Positions 1-9,311 of a DNA stretch of 64,000 nucleotides are shown piece after piece. The translations under genes and the position numbers were made by a program. Source of the stretch: JAFGIG01 sp964397545 (GTDB taxonomy: Bacteria; SDB-A); NCBI GenBank assembly GCA_964397545.1, contig CAYNIW010000006.1, positions 40,572 to 104,571 of the forward strand. Direction: 5' to 3'. Each line of letters starts with the position of its first letter. Position 1 is the stretch's first letter. The notes under the pieces are model-generated. The model had not been told where the DNA came from. It was given only the letters and a program-made list of their open reading frames with translations, and did no database searches.

Positions 1-1174
1 GCGACGCGATTTTCATTGTGAGTTTGTCGGAGTCTTCAGCGCTTTTTGAGACGGCGACGGTTTTACCGGTAGGGCTCTTAAAAACCCTGTAACGGGCTAG
101 AGGGTCAGGTTTTTTCTCTTGAGTTCCTTTTGTTATAGCTGAATTTTCAGAACAGACGTCTTCTAATTCCTTTCTGATTTGAGCGATATTTTTTTCCAGT
201 TCGTTCCTTTTTCTGAGGTTTTTTTTATAGATCGAGAAAAGCTTTTTTATGATGTCTCCTTTTGATTCACCCGATATTTTAATGTAAATTTCACTCAGTT
301 TAGGATTATCCGGTTTTAAAAAAGGGAGATACCTATCCTCTGAAGCTTTGATCTTTTCTCCGAAAGATAATATTTCTTCCGGCGAAAGTATTTCTTGGAG
401 CGATTTCATTGCTGTTCTTTCGGATCTTTCCAGTTTTTCTTTTTCCTTTTGGACCGGAGAATTAAAACCGGATTTTTGGATTTCAGTTTTTAGTTGCTCA
501 ATGATCTCCGAAGGCGTCTTCTGCATAAACTCCTCCGAATCTACGCAAGGGACGGCATATTCGCCTACTTTGAGCTTTACAAGTGATATTTTTGACGCGT
601 CTGATATTTCTGATTTTTCTATGACATCTATCTTTTCCCGTGACAGGCCAGCAAAGATCTTCGCCTTGCTCAGCCATTCATCAAGAGATGCCGGTCTGGG
701 GTCCACTGGAGAAGGAAGTTCATAAATTTCTCCCGAGCGAAGCTTCCGTTTCGAAGAAGAAGACTTTCTGAAATGCCTCACTATTCTGCCGTCTTCTCCT
801 TTGGTTAAAAAAGCGTTCGGGAATCCGCCGAAAAATTCAAACCACACCTTCCAAGTTCTCATTCCGCCGAAATCTGCTCCTGTAGATATATCCATATAAA
901 GAATTCTGTCGCATCCTGCCTGGCCGGACGACAAAATCGTCCCGTTCTTCAATGCTTCCTGCCAGCCATGGGCGCAGGTTTTTTTTAAATCATGAGTTGA
1001 ATTAATCGCGAGCCAGCTGAATCTCGGATGAAGATAGAAGTCAATTGTCTCGTCGCCCGTGGAAAAAGAAATGCCGTCATCAAAAAAATCGACTGTTCTG
1101 ATCTTTCTGCCGGAGAATTTTCCGAGTATTATCGATAATAGATAAAATGAATATCCGTCGCTTTTTATTTTCAC
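1..1174 (-). CDS. NFACT/RqcH-family protein, C-terminus cut off by window edge
   Basis: Read on the minus strand from a GTG at 1174, this frame stays open to the window edge, giving about 391 residues with no stop. The N-terminal half has the NFACT-N pattern: a segment on sticking/anchoring (residues near RILYMDIS and FGGFPNAFLT), then SGEIYELPSP. A charged coiled-coil middle follows. The end reads FKSPTGKTVAVSKSAEDSDK then LTMKIAS, which matches the start of the NFACT-R domain. Family members (RqcH/Rqc2, FbpA) bind obstructed 50S subunits and recruit tRNA-Ala for C-terminal tailing in ribosome quality control. The start is uncertain: no good Shine-Dalgarno precedes the GTG, which lies 28 nt after the EF-P stop. 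Lying behind EF-P fits a translation-rescue role. The rest of the NFACT-R domain is outside the window. Confidence 0.75.
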   Translation of the reverse strand, partial: MKIKSDGYSFYLLSIILGKFSGRKIRTVDFFDDGISFSTGDETIDFYLHPRFSWLAINSTHDLKKTCAHGWQEALKNGTILSSGQAGCDRILYMDISTGADFGGMRTWKVWFEFFGGFPNAFLTKGEDGRIVRHFRKSSSSKRKLRSGEIYELPSPVDPRPASLDEWLSKAKIFAGLSREKIDVIEKSEISDASKISLVKLKVGEYAVPCVDSEEFMQKTPSEIIEQLKTEIQKSGFNSPVQKEKEKLERSERTAMKSLQEILSPEEILSFGEKIKASEDRYLPFLKPDNPKLSEIYIKISGESKGDIIKKLFSIYKKNLRKRNELEKNIAQIRKELEDVCSENSAITKGTQEKKPDPLARYRVFKSPTGKTVAVSKSAEDSDKLTMKIAS

Positions 1175-1202
1175 AATATTTTGTATATGAAACGTTCGGT
1201 TT

Positions 1203-1766
1203 TTACTTGCTGATTCTTTCCATGTATTCGTCTGTTCGGGTGTCAATCCGAACCATATCTCCGGGATTTATGAAAAGCGGAACTGTTATCTTGACTCCGC
1301 CTTCGACAATGGCGGGTTTCGTGCCCGCAGTGGCTGTGTCTCCCTTGTAACCGGGAGCGGTTTCCAATACTTTTAATTCAACAAAAAAAGGCAGTTCGGC
1401 GTCGACGATTTTTCCTTCAGCGTAAAGAAGGTCGCATTCCATATTTTCTTTGAGCCATTTGGCTTTTTCGCCCATTACTTTCAAATCCACAGTTATCTGC
1501 TCGTAGTTTTCAATATCCATGAACCAGTAAGTGCCGTTTTCCGGGTAAAGGCACTGGTATTTCCTTCTTTCAAGCCTAATCAGATCAAATTTGTCGTTGT
1601 CTCTCAAGGTATCTTCGACTATCTGTCCTGTTTCCACATTTCTCAGTTTCGCCCTCGCAAAAGCCGCTCCTTTGCCGGGTTTGACATGCTGATAGTCCAC
1701 TATCTTGTAAATTCTCCCGTCGTATTTTATTGTCACGTTTTTTCCGATATCGGAAAGAGACGCCAT
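1203..1766 (-). CDS. efp: Elongation factor P
   Basis: The 187-residue length is the normal EF-P size. EF-P binds between the ribosomal P and E sites and relieves stalling at polyproline stretches. The N-terminal KOW-like domain carries the tip motif KPGKGAAFARAKLRN, with the lysine at residue 32 where modified EF-Ps are beta-lysylated or otherwise modified. The two following OB domains are intact and end in RIDTRTDEYMERISK, close to the family consensus. It is the fourth gene of a minus-strand operon, 9 nt after the TPR gene. No modification enzyme (EpmA, EpmB, EarP, YmfI) is visible in the window. Confidence 0.95.
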   Translation of the reverse strand: MASLSDIGKNVTIKYDGRIYKIVDYQHVKPGKGAAFARAKLRNVETGQIVEDTLRDNDKFDLIRLERRKYQCLYPENGTYWFMDIENYEQITVDLKVMGEKAKWLKENMECDLLYAEGKIVDAELPFFVELKVLETAPGYKGDTATAGTKPAIVEGGVKITVPLFINPGDMVRIDTRTDEYMERISK

Positions 1767-1775
1767 CTGTCCTCC

Positions 1776-3158
1776 CTATTCGATTTTATCGAGCCAGTCT
1801 TTGAACGCTTCGAGTCCTTTTTGATTGTATTCGTATTCGGTTTTCTTTTCAGGGTCGGCCATCTCCTCCTTTTGGGTTTTATCATCGACAGGGGACAGTA
1901 TTGACATATGCTTTTCTATCTTTTTCAGTTCTTCAAGAGTCTCCGAAGCCACCTGATCGAATTCCGCGCTGTCATCCTCTTCAGCCGGCACATCAGGCGA
2001 TGATATGTCATCTTGAGTTCCCTGAATCACTTCCGGGGGTTCACTTTCTTCTTGCTGCGCTTTTTCAGGAAGAGAATCTTCCCGTTCTGTATCAGGAGGG
2101 TTCATCGCTTTTTTTATTCTTTCTATATCTTCGCCAAGGTCAGGATTCTGGGGAAGAAGTTTTTCGAGAATGGAAAGCGCTTTCCCGTAGTTTCCCTGAG
2201 TCTCATAGATGTTTGCCATGGTCACGCTTTCTATCTCGTTATTGTATAGTTCAATATGGTCTTCTACCGGTTCTTCTTCTTTTTCTTCTATTTGCTTTTC
2301 TTCTGCTTCTTCGATTTTTTCTTGAGGAGCGTTTTCAGTTTTACTTTCAATGACGGGATCTTCCTTTTCTCCGTCATCCTTTTCATCACAGATTTCATTT
2401 ACCTCTTTATCCTCTATCTCTTTTTCAATGCTTTCTTCAAGTTCTTTTTCGAGCTTTTCGACTTCCAACTCCAGAGAGATATCTTCTTCGAGACTGTCCA
2501 TGACCGAATCTCCGGGCAGTCCTGAAGGCTTCTCGTATTCTTCTTCGTCATTGCCGAAAATCTCGTCTATCTGGATTGTCTTTTCTATGGGAAGGTCAAT
2601 ATCGAGATCGGTTTCTTCTTCTCCAATCATAGTCTGGGTAAAAATCTCTGAATCTTCCTCGGTTTCTTCTTCTTTCCCTTCTATCTTTTCTTGATCAGCT
2701 TTTTCCATCTGTGTCTTCATTTGCTCTCTTACACTCTTCTTTTTAACTATGTCTTCAATTTCGTCCACTATCTGCTGTAGGCTTTCGTCAAAAGGAGTCA
2801 GCTCGAGAAGTTTTTTATAAGAGTCAAGAGCTTTTTCATATCTTCCCGTTTTATAAGCGCCTTTGCCTACTTTCTGCAGGGCGAGAAGATTTTCTCTGTC
2901 TTTGTCGAGGACGCTTATGTAAGTATCCAGGGCTTTGTTTTCATTTCCGCATTTTTCGTAACACTTGCCGAGGACCATCAGTCCGGATATGTAATCAGGA
3001 TGCCTTAAAACGCCTTTTTTAGCTATTTCGAGGGCTTTTTCACTTAAATCTTCGGAAAGATAAGCGTCAGCGAGCCTCGCGAAAATCAGCGAATCGGGCT
3101 CTGAATCAAACTTTTTCTGAAGCTTGATGATTTCGGGGCTCGGTGATTTTTCAGCCAT
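1776..3158 (-). CDS. TPR-repeat protein with long acidic linker
   Basis: This is a 460-residue protein without a signal peptide, so it is probably cytosolic. Residues 1 to about 130 form three or more tetratricopeptide repeats (for example the segments around LADAYLSEDLSEKALEIA and VGKGAYKTGRYEKALDSY). Residues about 140-300 are extremely rich in Glu, Asp and Lys and look disordered or coiled-coil. A further TPR lies near residues 312-340 (ANIYETQGNYGKALSILEKL). The C-terminus ends in an amphipathic FKDWLDKIE segment. TPRs bind protein partners, but no enzymatic domain is visible and the specific role is unknown. It lies between a lipoprotein gene and efp with 8-9 nt gaps, so it is probably co-transcribed with them. 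Confidence 0.8.
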   Translation of the reverse strand: MAEKSPSPEIIKLQKKFDSEPDSLIFARLADAYLSEDLSEKALEIAKKGVLRHPDYISGLMVLGKCYEKCGNENKALDTYISVLDKDRENLLALQKVGKGAYKTGRYEKALDSYKKLLELTPFDESLQQIVDEIEDIVKKKSVREQMKTQMEKADQEKIEGKEEETEEDSEIFTQTMIGEEETDLDIDLPIEKTIQIDEIFGNDEEEYEKPSGLPGDSVMDSLEEDISLELEVEKLEKELEESIEKEIEDKEVNEICDEKDDGEKEDPVIESKTENAPQEKIEEAEEKQIEEKEEEPVEDHIELYNNEIESVTMANIYETQGNYGKALSILEKLLPQNPDLGEDIERIKKAMNPPDTEREDSLPEKAQQEESEPPEVIQGTQDDISSPDVPAEEDDSAEFDQVASETLEELKKIEKHMSILSPVDDKTQKEEMADPEKKTEYEYNQKGLEAFKDWLDKIE

Positions 3159-3166
3159 CTAGCCTC

Positions 3167-4159
3167 CTATGACATCATTTTAAAAGTTTTAGCGATAAGT
3201 CTCAACTCTTCAAGATAAAAAGACTTCTTGTTTCCCGGAGCAAACAAATGCACATCTATCAGGAACGTCCTGTCCCCTTCCGAGACTGTCCATGTCTTAA
3301 AAGGTCCACCTATGCCTTCTTCGCTGTTCTGCCATAATCCTTCGAACCACTGCCCTATTTCATCGCTCCCTGAATCTTCGACGATACAATAATCGCCTCT
3401 GAAATAAACCGAAGCAAAAGTGTCTCTCAAAATTTTAAAGGCTTCACTTGAAAGTTCGGTTTTTTCCGGGGCTTCGAACCAGAGCAGAGTGACATAACGG
3501 CTTAAAGCGTTGTCAGTCCCGCTTCTCATGTGCTGGACAGCTATGACATGACCGTTTTCGGCGGACCCCTGTGAATCCGCCACGACATAGTAATAAGGCA
3601 TTTTTATATCAAACCCGTAGCTTGTTTTCAGAGCCAAAGATAGCTTTTCCTGATACCCGCCGGTGTAGAGCATGAATTCGATTCTCTCGGAAGCGGCTGA
3701 AAAAAACAAATCAAAAACATGGTCTGAATTTTCTTCTATGAATCTTGACAGTTCATCGGTGTTTTTTTCTATAACTAAAACGATTTGCGGAGAAGCCCAG
3801 ACATCTTTTTTATGCTGGACGCCTTGTGCAAAATCGAATCTGTCTTTTACTATCTCTTTCATGACTTCTCTGTTCTCCGGAGTTACTATGAAAAGAAGAT
3901 TATGCCTTCTCCAGTAATCTGTCCTTTTTTCCCAGAACTTGTCCGGGCTGACATATTCTATGTCGAAGACATGCTCGAAAGACGGATAATAACGAGTGTC
4001 CCAAAGAGCTTCTTGAACCGCTCCTGAACAGATACTCCAAGTCAAAGTGTCGGTGACAACCTCCACAATGTCTCTGGGACCGAAAGCATGAGGCCTGTAG
4101 TCATTTCCGCATGAAAACAGGAAAAAGAGCATAAAAAGCGGTGTCAGTTCTTTTTTCAT
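3167..4159 (-). CDS. DUF4837-like lipoprotein
   Basis: The 330-residue product has a lipoprotein signal: MKKELTPLFMLFFLFSCGND, with the lipobox cysteine at residue 17. It should be anchored in the outer membrane or periplasm. The body begins with a region on RDIVEVVTDTLTWSI, then EYVSPDKFWEKRTDYWRRHN, and a second similar half, which resembles the DUF4837 family found mostly in Bacteroidota relatives. The family function is not established. It sits 7 nt after the C25 peptidase gene and 8 nt before the TPR gene, inside one operon. The DUF4837 assignment is from memory of the pattern and is moderate; the lipoprotein call is firm. Confidence 0.65.
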   Translation of the reverse strand: MKKELTPLFMLFFLFSCGNDYRPHAFGPRDIVEVVTDTLTWSICSGAVQEALWDTRYYPSFEHVFDIEYVSPDKFWEKRTDYWRRHNLLFIVTPENREVMKEIVKDRFDFAQGVQHKKDVWASPQIVLVIEKNTDELSRFIEENSDHVFDLFFSAASERIEFMLYTGGYQEKLSLALKTSYGFDIKMPYYYVVADSQGSAENGHVIAVQHMRSGTDNALSRYVTLLWFEAPEKTELSSEAFKILRDTFASVYFRGDYCIVEDSGSDEIGQWFEGLWQNSEEGIGGPFKTWTVSEGDRTFLIDVHLFAPGNKKSFYLEELRLIAKTFKMMS

Positions 4160-4166
4160 GTCCTTC

Positions 4167-6191
4167 TCATTTTACCAAAAAGATTCTTTCCTTCTGGTTC
4201 TGTTGTCCGGAGCTGAGAACACAGAAATATACTCCTGAAGGCTTCAGGCTCATATCGAAAACAAACCGTCCTTCGAAAGCGCCGGATAAAATTTTTCTGC
4301 CGGAAGCGTCAAATATCTCCAGGGTTGAGGGCATTTCCGACTGCGCGACAAGCGTGTTCCCCGAAAGATACACCGAGCCGACATTATCCTGTCTTTCTCC
4401 TGCTGTCTCTTCTTCGACTGCCGATGAACTTCCGACAAAATTCAATGCGGGGTCGCCGAAATATGTCCTGTTCAAAAGAGTGTAAAGGTTCCTGTCGTAA
4501 CCTCCGTAGTAATTTTTGTCCCAAAGAGGAATCAGTCTGTTTTTCGAAGCGTAAAAAGCCGGTCCAAGGACGAACATAGAGCTGTCAAAAACGGCTTCTG
4601 CGAACCAGAGGTCCATGTATTCGCTGGGGCCCATCGCGGGGAGTATTCCTTCCCAGCCGTAACTCGTGTTGAAAGCGCTTACAATTCCTCCGCCTCCCTG
4701 CCTGTTCAGCAAAGCCACAGCGGCACAAGTTCCTTCGTGATAGGCTCCCGACATGCATGCTATAGATGTGTGAACAGCGAGTTTTCCGCCGTTTGTCATG
4801 TTAACGATGTCATTGACGTGCAGCATTCTGATTGTGTAGGAGTTATACCAATAGACTCCGTTCCTGTTTCCGTGCCCTGCCCAGTGAGTCCAAGCCACTC
4901 CTTCGTTGACAGAATCTATTGCCCCCGCCGGAGAATTACCGTAGAGGGTTTCATACATTTTCACGTGATGCCATCCGGAAGGCAGATGATTCGCGATTGA
5001 TTCGCACACTGCTTCACCCGTTATAGTGTAGTATTGGTTGTCAAAGAGAACGGCTCCGGCGAGAAGACTTCTTGTTCTCCACTGTCCCTGAGGGGGATTC
5101 TGCTCGTATTGACATATTTTTCCGACATTAACGCTCAATTCCGCGGCAGACCCGACGACGAGTCTGCCTACGAAAACATCCGCATATAAATCGAGACTGT
5201 CGTTCGGCTGACCTATTCTGTTGTCGGCGGTATAATTCCAGTCTCCGTCGAGATCTGCAAAATAAAGGTCCACCGGAGCGCTGTCGTATAAAAAATTGCC
5301 GTTGGTGTCGTAGCACGCAATGTATAGTTCTCTCGGCTGAAGGTTATTTTTGTCGCCGACGAGCAGAACATAAGAAATGCCGTCCGCTGAATACCTTTGA
5401 ATTATGTAATTTCTTATTTTTTCCGGAAGGTCTAAACCCGTCATTGTCGCGTTTATTCTTTCTTTAGATGCAGTGTCGCAGACAAGCCCTTTTGCCTCTC
5501 TCAAAGCCAAAAGAGAATCCATCGCCGTTGTGTTGAGAAGGCTCGACGGGGCGATAACAAGGTAATCGGCGTTGCCTTCAGAGACCGGAGGAGCCCAGTT
5601 TTCGACCATTTGAGCGTTGAAAACCGATGCTGTCACAGATGTTCTGTGGAGCCTGTCCCTTAAGGGAGTGTTGAAAAACACTTCTCCCGTTCTTTCGTAT
5701 TCTATGTCCAGATAAACTTTGTCGTAGATGCCGACCTCTTTGGTCACCGGATCCCATTGACAGGGTGTGAGAAAAACGCTGAGTATCTTAAAACCCGACT
5801 GGTTGCCTAAATGCCACCACTGAAGAGCTTCTCCGGGATAAAGATATTCTCCTTCATAAACTGAAAGATTCCGGCTCCAAATGATATCACCTCTCATGCC
5901 TATCGGCGAGGGAGGCAGGGCGGGCAGAGGCATATCGGCTGTGCCTACTGTCGTCATGTTTGATACCGAATATGATACGCTTAAAACCCTGGCGTCGAAA
6001 GGTAAAAGGATTTGGACACGCCTGGCAGGAAGGACAGGCTCTGATGTCCTGCCGAATATTTCCATTTCGGGAGAATATATAAGAGAGTATTCGCCTATTT
6101 TTTCAAATAATACCGTTGAAGCGTCAAAATCCACCTCGACAGTATATTCATGGGTATAACTCAGCAAAGAAAGAACCAACAATAAAAACAT
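4167..6191 (-). CDS. Secreted C25-family (gingipain-like) cysteine peptidase with type IX sorting domain
   Basis: The protein is 674 residues. An N-terminal hydrophobic signal (MFLLLVLSLLSYTH) is followed by a propeptide-like beta domain. The peptidase domain has the C25 hallmarks: ADYLVIAPSSLL, VLLVGDKNNLQP, a histidine region THWAGHGNRNG (about residue 437) and the nucleophile region VHTSIACMSGAYHE (about residue 478). The last 80 residues form a type A C-terminal sorting domain (LEIFDASGRKILSG, then LKPSGVYFCVLSS), which implies type IX secretion and surface attachment. C25 members include gingipains and PorU, the T9SS sortase. Because this one carries its own sorting domain, it could be either cargo or PorU-like. 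Start: ATG preceded by AAGGAG. It is the first gene of the operon. Confidence 0.88.
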   Translation of the reverse strand: MFLLLVLSLLSYTHEYTVEVDFDASTVLFEKIGEYSLIYSPEMEIFGRTSEPVLPARRVQILLPFDARVLSVSYSVSNMTTVGTADMPLPALPPSPIGMRGDIIWSRNLSVYEGEYLYPGEALQWWHLGNQSGFKILSVFLTPCQWDPVTKEVGIYDKVYLDIEYERTGEVFFNTPLRDRLHRTSVTASVFNAQMVENWAPPVSEGNADYLVIAPSSLLNTTAMDSLLALREAKGLVCDTASKERINATMTGLDLPEKIRNYIIQRYSADGISYVLLVGDKNNLQPRELYIACYDTNGNFLYDSAPVDLYFADLDGDWNYTADNRIGQPNDSLDLYADVFVGRLVVGSAAELSVNVGKICQYEQNPPQGQWRTRSLLAGAVLFDNQYYTITGEAVCESIANHLPSGWHHVKMYETLYGNSPAGAIDSVNEGVAWTHWAGHGNRNGVYWYNSYTIRMLHVNDIVNMTNGGKLAVHTSIACMSGAYHEGTCAAVALLNRQGGGGIVSAFNTSYGWEGILPAMGPSEYMDLWFAEAVFDSSMFVLGPAFYASKNRLIPLWDKNYYGGYDRNLYTLLNRTYFGDPALNFVGSSSAVEEETAGERQDNVGSVYLSGNTLVAQSEMPSTLEIFDASGRKILSGAFEGRFVFDMSLKPSGVYFCVLSSGQQNQKERIFLVK

Positions 6192-6243
6192 TTATCGCTC
6201 CTTAGATTGACTAAAAACTATTTCCTTTAATATTGCCAGCGGA

Positions 6244-6271
6244 AGTATAGCATGTTTTAATAGTCGGTGAA
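6244..6271 (-). promoter_or_regulatory. Promoter for the C25-lipoprotein-TPR-efp operon
   Basis: On the minus strand a TTCACC -35 element (6271-6266), a 16-nt spacer and a TATACT -10 element (6249-6244) lie 52 nt upstream of the C25 ATG, with AAGGAG before the start codon. The match to the sigma-70 consensus is moderate at -35 and good at -10. Confidence 0.5.
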
Positions 6272-6289
6272 CACACAAACTTAAACCCT

Positions 6290-6832
6290 ATGTTAGAACT
6301 AAAAGAATTATTAAAACCTTATCCCCAAAAAGGGAATCTTCTCCTTGAGATAAATCCCTGTCCAAAAAGACTGAACCTTTATAAAGACCTCGGCTTCAAG
6401 GCCACGGCTCTCGACATGGATCTAAATAACATAGAAACCTGTCAAAAGCTCTCTTCCTCGCCTGATTTAAGATACGGAAGTCTTCTGTCGTCCCCTTTCG
6501 GGCATCAAGAACTTTTCAATGTCATAACTTTTTTTGGAGTTTTATCCGGTATGATGCCCGATGAAGCGAAATCCTTCATATATTCTGTCGGCAGCACCAT
6601 GCAGGAAAAAGGACTCGCCGTTTTCACTATTCCTTCCGACAATTACAAACCGGTTTGGTGGGATGAAGCGGAAGAAATCCAGTTCGGCAGAATCGCGTGT
6701 TCTCCCCCCTACACAGGGGAAGTTTTCTGCAGATACGATATTGACACTATCAGAAAATTCATGCTCGATTTCATTGACCTGAAAATTGAAGAATTCGGCA
6801 ATGTAAAATTACTGAAAGCGGTCAAGTTCTGA
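6290..6832 (+). CDS. Small class I methyltransferase-like protein, degenerate SAM motif
   Basis: The 180-residue product has the order of a Rossmann methyltransferase. A strand-turn segment near residues 17-25 (LLLEINPCP) stands where motif I would be, LGFKATALDMD stands at the acidic motif II end, and LFNVITFFGVLSGM then KGLAVFTIPSD fit motifs IV and VI. The glycine-rich GxGxG loop is replaced by E-x-N-P-C-P, so S-adenosylmethionine binding is doubtful. No target-recognition region is evident. The gene starts the plus-strand unit leading into ligA and its stop overlaps or closely precedes the ligase start. Its function is unknown; a degenerate or non-enzymatic methyltransferase fold is my best reading. 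Confidence 0.6.
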   Translation: MLELKELLKPYPQKGNLLLEINPCPKRLNLYKDLGFKATALDMDLNNIETCQKLSSSPDLRYGSLLSSPFGHQELFNVITFFGVLSGMMPDEAKSFIYSVGSTMQEKGLAVFTIPSDNYKPVWWDEAEEIQFGRIACSPPYTGEVFCRYDIDTIRKFMLDFIDLKIEEFGNVKLLKAVKF

Positions 6833-8820
6833 AAGACATAGGCTCAGAAATCGAGGAATTGAAAGAAAAGATAAGGCAAAGAGATTACGAATATTATGTC
6901 CTCGACAAACCTGTGATAACCGACGAAGAATACGACAGACTCTTTGAAAGACTTAAAAAAATCGAAAATGAGCATCCTGATCTTGTCACACCCGATTCTC
7001 CGACTCAGCGTATTGGAGAGAAGCTGACCGGCGGATTTCATACAGCACGGCATAAAACACAAATGCTGTCTCTCGACAATACATACAGCTACGAAGAAAT
7101 AGAAGAATTCGACAGAAAACTCAGGGATTCTTTGAAAATAGAAAAAATAGAATACGTCGTTGAGCCTAAAATTGACGGAGTGGCAGTTTCAGTCACTTAC
7201 AGAGAAGGAATTTTCGTGTCTGGCTTGACGCGCGGAGACGGTCTTGAAGGAGACGATATCTCCGAAAATCTCAAGACAATAAGACCTCTGCCTCTGAAAC
7301 TGAAGAAATGTGCTGAATCCATGGGAGAGATTCTCGTTCGCGGCGAAGTCTATATGAAACTGTCTGTCCTTGAAAAAATAAATGAAGAAAGAGCCGCTAA
7401 AAATCAGGAGCTTTTTGCCAATACGAGAAATGCCGCCGCGGGTTCTCTCAAAAACCTCGACCCTTCAGTAGTTGCCTCGAGAAACCTCGATATAATGTTC
7501 CACACAATAATAGGCAAAACATGGAAAAAACATTCTCTTGCTGTGGAAAGACTTCACGAATGCGGTCTGCCGGTTTTCTACCCCTCCGCGAAGATAACAG
7601 GAGCCGGAGACCTTCTCGAAGAATGCGGGAAATGGGAGAAAAAAAGGCGCGGGCTTGATTATGCGGTAGATGGTCTTGTTATTAAAGTGGACGACATGGA
7701 ATTTAGGGACATTTTAGGGCAGACCATGCGGTCTCCGAAATGGGCTATTGCCTACAAATTTCCAACTGAAAGAGCAATGACCAGAATTATTGACATCTCG
7801 GTCCAGGTAGGCAGGACAGGATTTTTGACTCCGGTCGCGATTATGGAACCCGTGAAACTGCAAGGGACAACGATATCGAGAGCTTCTTTATACAACGCCG
7901 ACGAAATACAAAGGCTCGACGTCAGAAAAGGCGACGATGTTTTGATAGAGAAAGGAGGCGAGATAATTCCGAAAGTCGTCAGCGTTCTGAAGCACGCCGA
8001 AAGATCGGAGATGTTCAAAATGCCTGATAAATGCCCGGTATGCGGCAGTCCTGTTGTCCACTACGAAGACGAAACCGCATACAGATGTATTTCACCAGCC
8101 TGTCCGGCTCAGCTGAAAGCCAAAATCCTTCATTTCACTTCGAGAGGGGCAATGGATATAACCGGTTTCGGCGATAAACTCGCCCAAAAGCTCGTAGATA
8201 ACGGCATTGTGCGCGACCCCGGAGATCTTTATCGGCTCTCTGTTGCAGACCTGTCGAATCTTGAAAGAATGGGAGAAAAATCCGCACAAAACATTATACT
8301 TTCAATCGAAAAAAGCAAGAACAACCCTCTTAATAAAATTTTCTACGCGTTCGGCATACCAAATATCGGCGTCAAAACTGCAAAAACCCTTTCTGAAATC
8401 TTCAATTCCGCGGATGATCTGTCTTCTGCTTCCATCGAAGCTTTGACCTGTATCGAAGACATAGGGCCGGTCGCGGCAGAATCAATCGTGGATTATTTCT
8501 CTCTCATAGGGACAAAAGAAATGATCGAAAAAATGAAAAAAGCAGGAGTCCGTTTAAGCGGATCTCTATCAGCCCGCACCGGAAACAGGTTTATTGGGAA
8601 GGTTTTTGTCATCACGGGAACACTCTCCATGCCTCGCGACAAATTTATAGAAATTGTCGAGAAAAACGGAGGAAAAGTATCGGATTCCGTCAGCCAAAAA
8701 ACCGATTATCTTCTCGCCGGTGAATCTTTCGGTTCGAAATTTGAAAAAGCAAAGAAATTGGGTGTGAAGATTATTGACGAAAATGAATTTTTCGGCATTC
8801 TCAAAAACACAAATGTCTAA
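6829..8820 (+). CDS. ligA: NAD-dependent DNA ligase
   Basis: LigA seals nicks between Okazaki fragments using NAD+. The conserved order is complete: the Ia domain (DEEYDRLFERL), the adenylation motif EPKIDGVAVS with the nucleotide-accepting lysine, an OB fold, a four-cysteine zinc finger (CPVCG ... CISPACPAQLK), helix-hairpin-helix repeats, and a C-terminal BRCT domain (residues after RTGNRFIGKVFVITG). The start is ambiguous. A TTG at 6859 gives 653 residues but its GAGG lies only 2-3 nt upstream. A CTG at 6829, overlapping the upstream stop as CTGA, adds LKDIGSEIEE, which matches the usual LigA N-terminal helix better. I used 6829 as the left limit; 6859 is the conservative alternative. Confidence 0.93.
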   Translation: MKDIGSEIEELKEKIRQRDYEYYVLDKPVITDEEYDRLFERLKKIENEHPDLVTPDSPTQRIGEKLTGGFHTARHKTQMLSLDNTYSYEEIEEFDRKLRDSLKIEKIEYVVEPKIDGVAVSVTYREGIFVSGLTRGDGLEGDDISENLKTIRPLPLKLKKCAESMGEILVRGEVYMKLSVLEKINEERAAKNQELFANTRNAAAGSLKNLDPSVVASRNLDIMFHTIIGKTWKKHSLAVERLHECGLPVFYPSAKITGAGDLLEECGKWEKKRRGLDYAVDGLVIKVDDMEFRDILGQTMRSPKWAIAYKFPTERAMTRIIDISVQVGRTGFLTPVAIMEPVKLQGTTISRASLYNADEIQRLDVRKGDDVLIEKGGEIIPKVVSVLKHAERSEMFKMPDKCPVCGSPVVHYEDETAYRCISPACPAQLKAKILHFTSRGAMDITGFGDKLAQKLVDNGIVRDPGDLYRLSVADLSNLERMGEKSAQNIILSIEKSKNNPLNKIFYAFGIPNIGVKTAKTLSEIFNSADDLSSASIEALTCIEDIGPVAAESIVDYFSLIGTKEMIEKMKKAGVRLSGSLSARTGNRFIGKVFVITGTLSMPRDKFIEIVEKNGGKVSDSVSQKTDYLLAGESFGSKFEKAKKLGVKIIDENEFFGILKNTNV

Positions 8821-8825
8821 ATAAT

Positions 8826-9311
8826 CTACTGATTTTCTCTGATATTATTACCTATAATCCTTGCGGGGACCCCCGCTACTACGGAATTTCGGGGGACATC
8901 TTTCGTGACGACAGCTCCGGCTCCAACCGTTGAATTTTCCCCTATAGTAACCCCGCACATAATCGTCGCTCCGCTTCCTATTGAAGCTCCCTTTCGGACA
9001 TAAGTTGAGACACATATCCAGTCGCTGTCCGTTTTAACTGTTCCGTCGGTATTCACGGATTTTGGGAACTTGTCGTTTATAAAAGTCACTCCGTGCCCTA
9101 TAAAGCATCCGTCTTCGATGATGACCCCCTCGCATATAAAAGAATGACTGGAAATTTTACAATTTCTTCCTACTTTCGCGTTTTTTTGTATTTCGACGAA
9201 CGCTCCTATTTTTGTCCCGTCGCCTATTTCACATCCGTATAAATTCACGAAACTGAATATTTTTACGTCTTTCCCGAGTTTTACATCGTCAGATATTACG
9301 CAATATTTCAA
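8826..9311 (-). CDS. Left-handed beta-helix (hexapeptide-repeat) N-acyltransferase
   Basis: The 161-residue protein is almost entirely hexapeptide repeats (for example VKLGKDVKIFSFVN, CEIGDGTKIGAFVEI, ASIGSGATIMCGVTIGENS). It ends in the capping sequence VGAGAVVTKDVPRNSVVAGVPARIIG typical of WbpD/WlbB- and NeuD-type acetyltransferases. Such trimeric enzymes transfer an acetyl group from acetyl-CoA to an amino group, usually on a nucleotide-activated sugar. The histidine in the loop with GHGVTFINDKFP fits the catalytic position. It is the last gene of a five-gene chain and overlaps the formyltransferase by 4 nt. The context suggests the acceptor is an amine made by the same cluster; this is inference. 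Confidence 0.85.
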   Translation of the reverse strand: MKYCVISDDVKLGKDVKIFSFVNLYGCEIGDGTKIGAFVEIQKNAKVGRNCKISSHSFICEGVIIEDGCFIGHGVTFINDKFPKSVNTDGTVKTDSDWICVSTYVRKGASIGSGATIMCGVTIGENSTVGAGAVVTKDVPRNSVVAGVPARIIGNNIRENQ

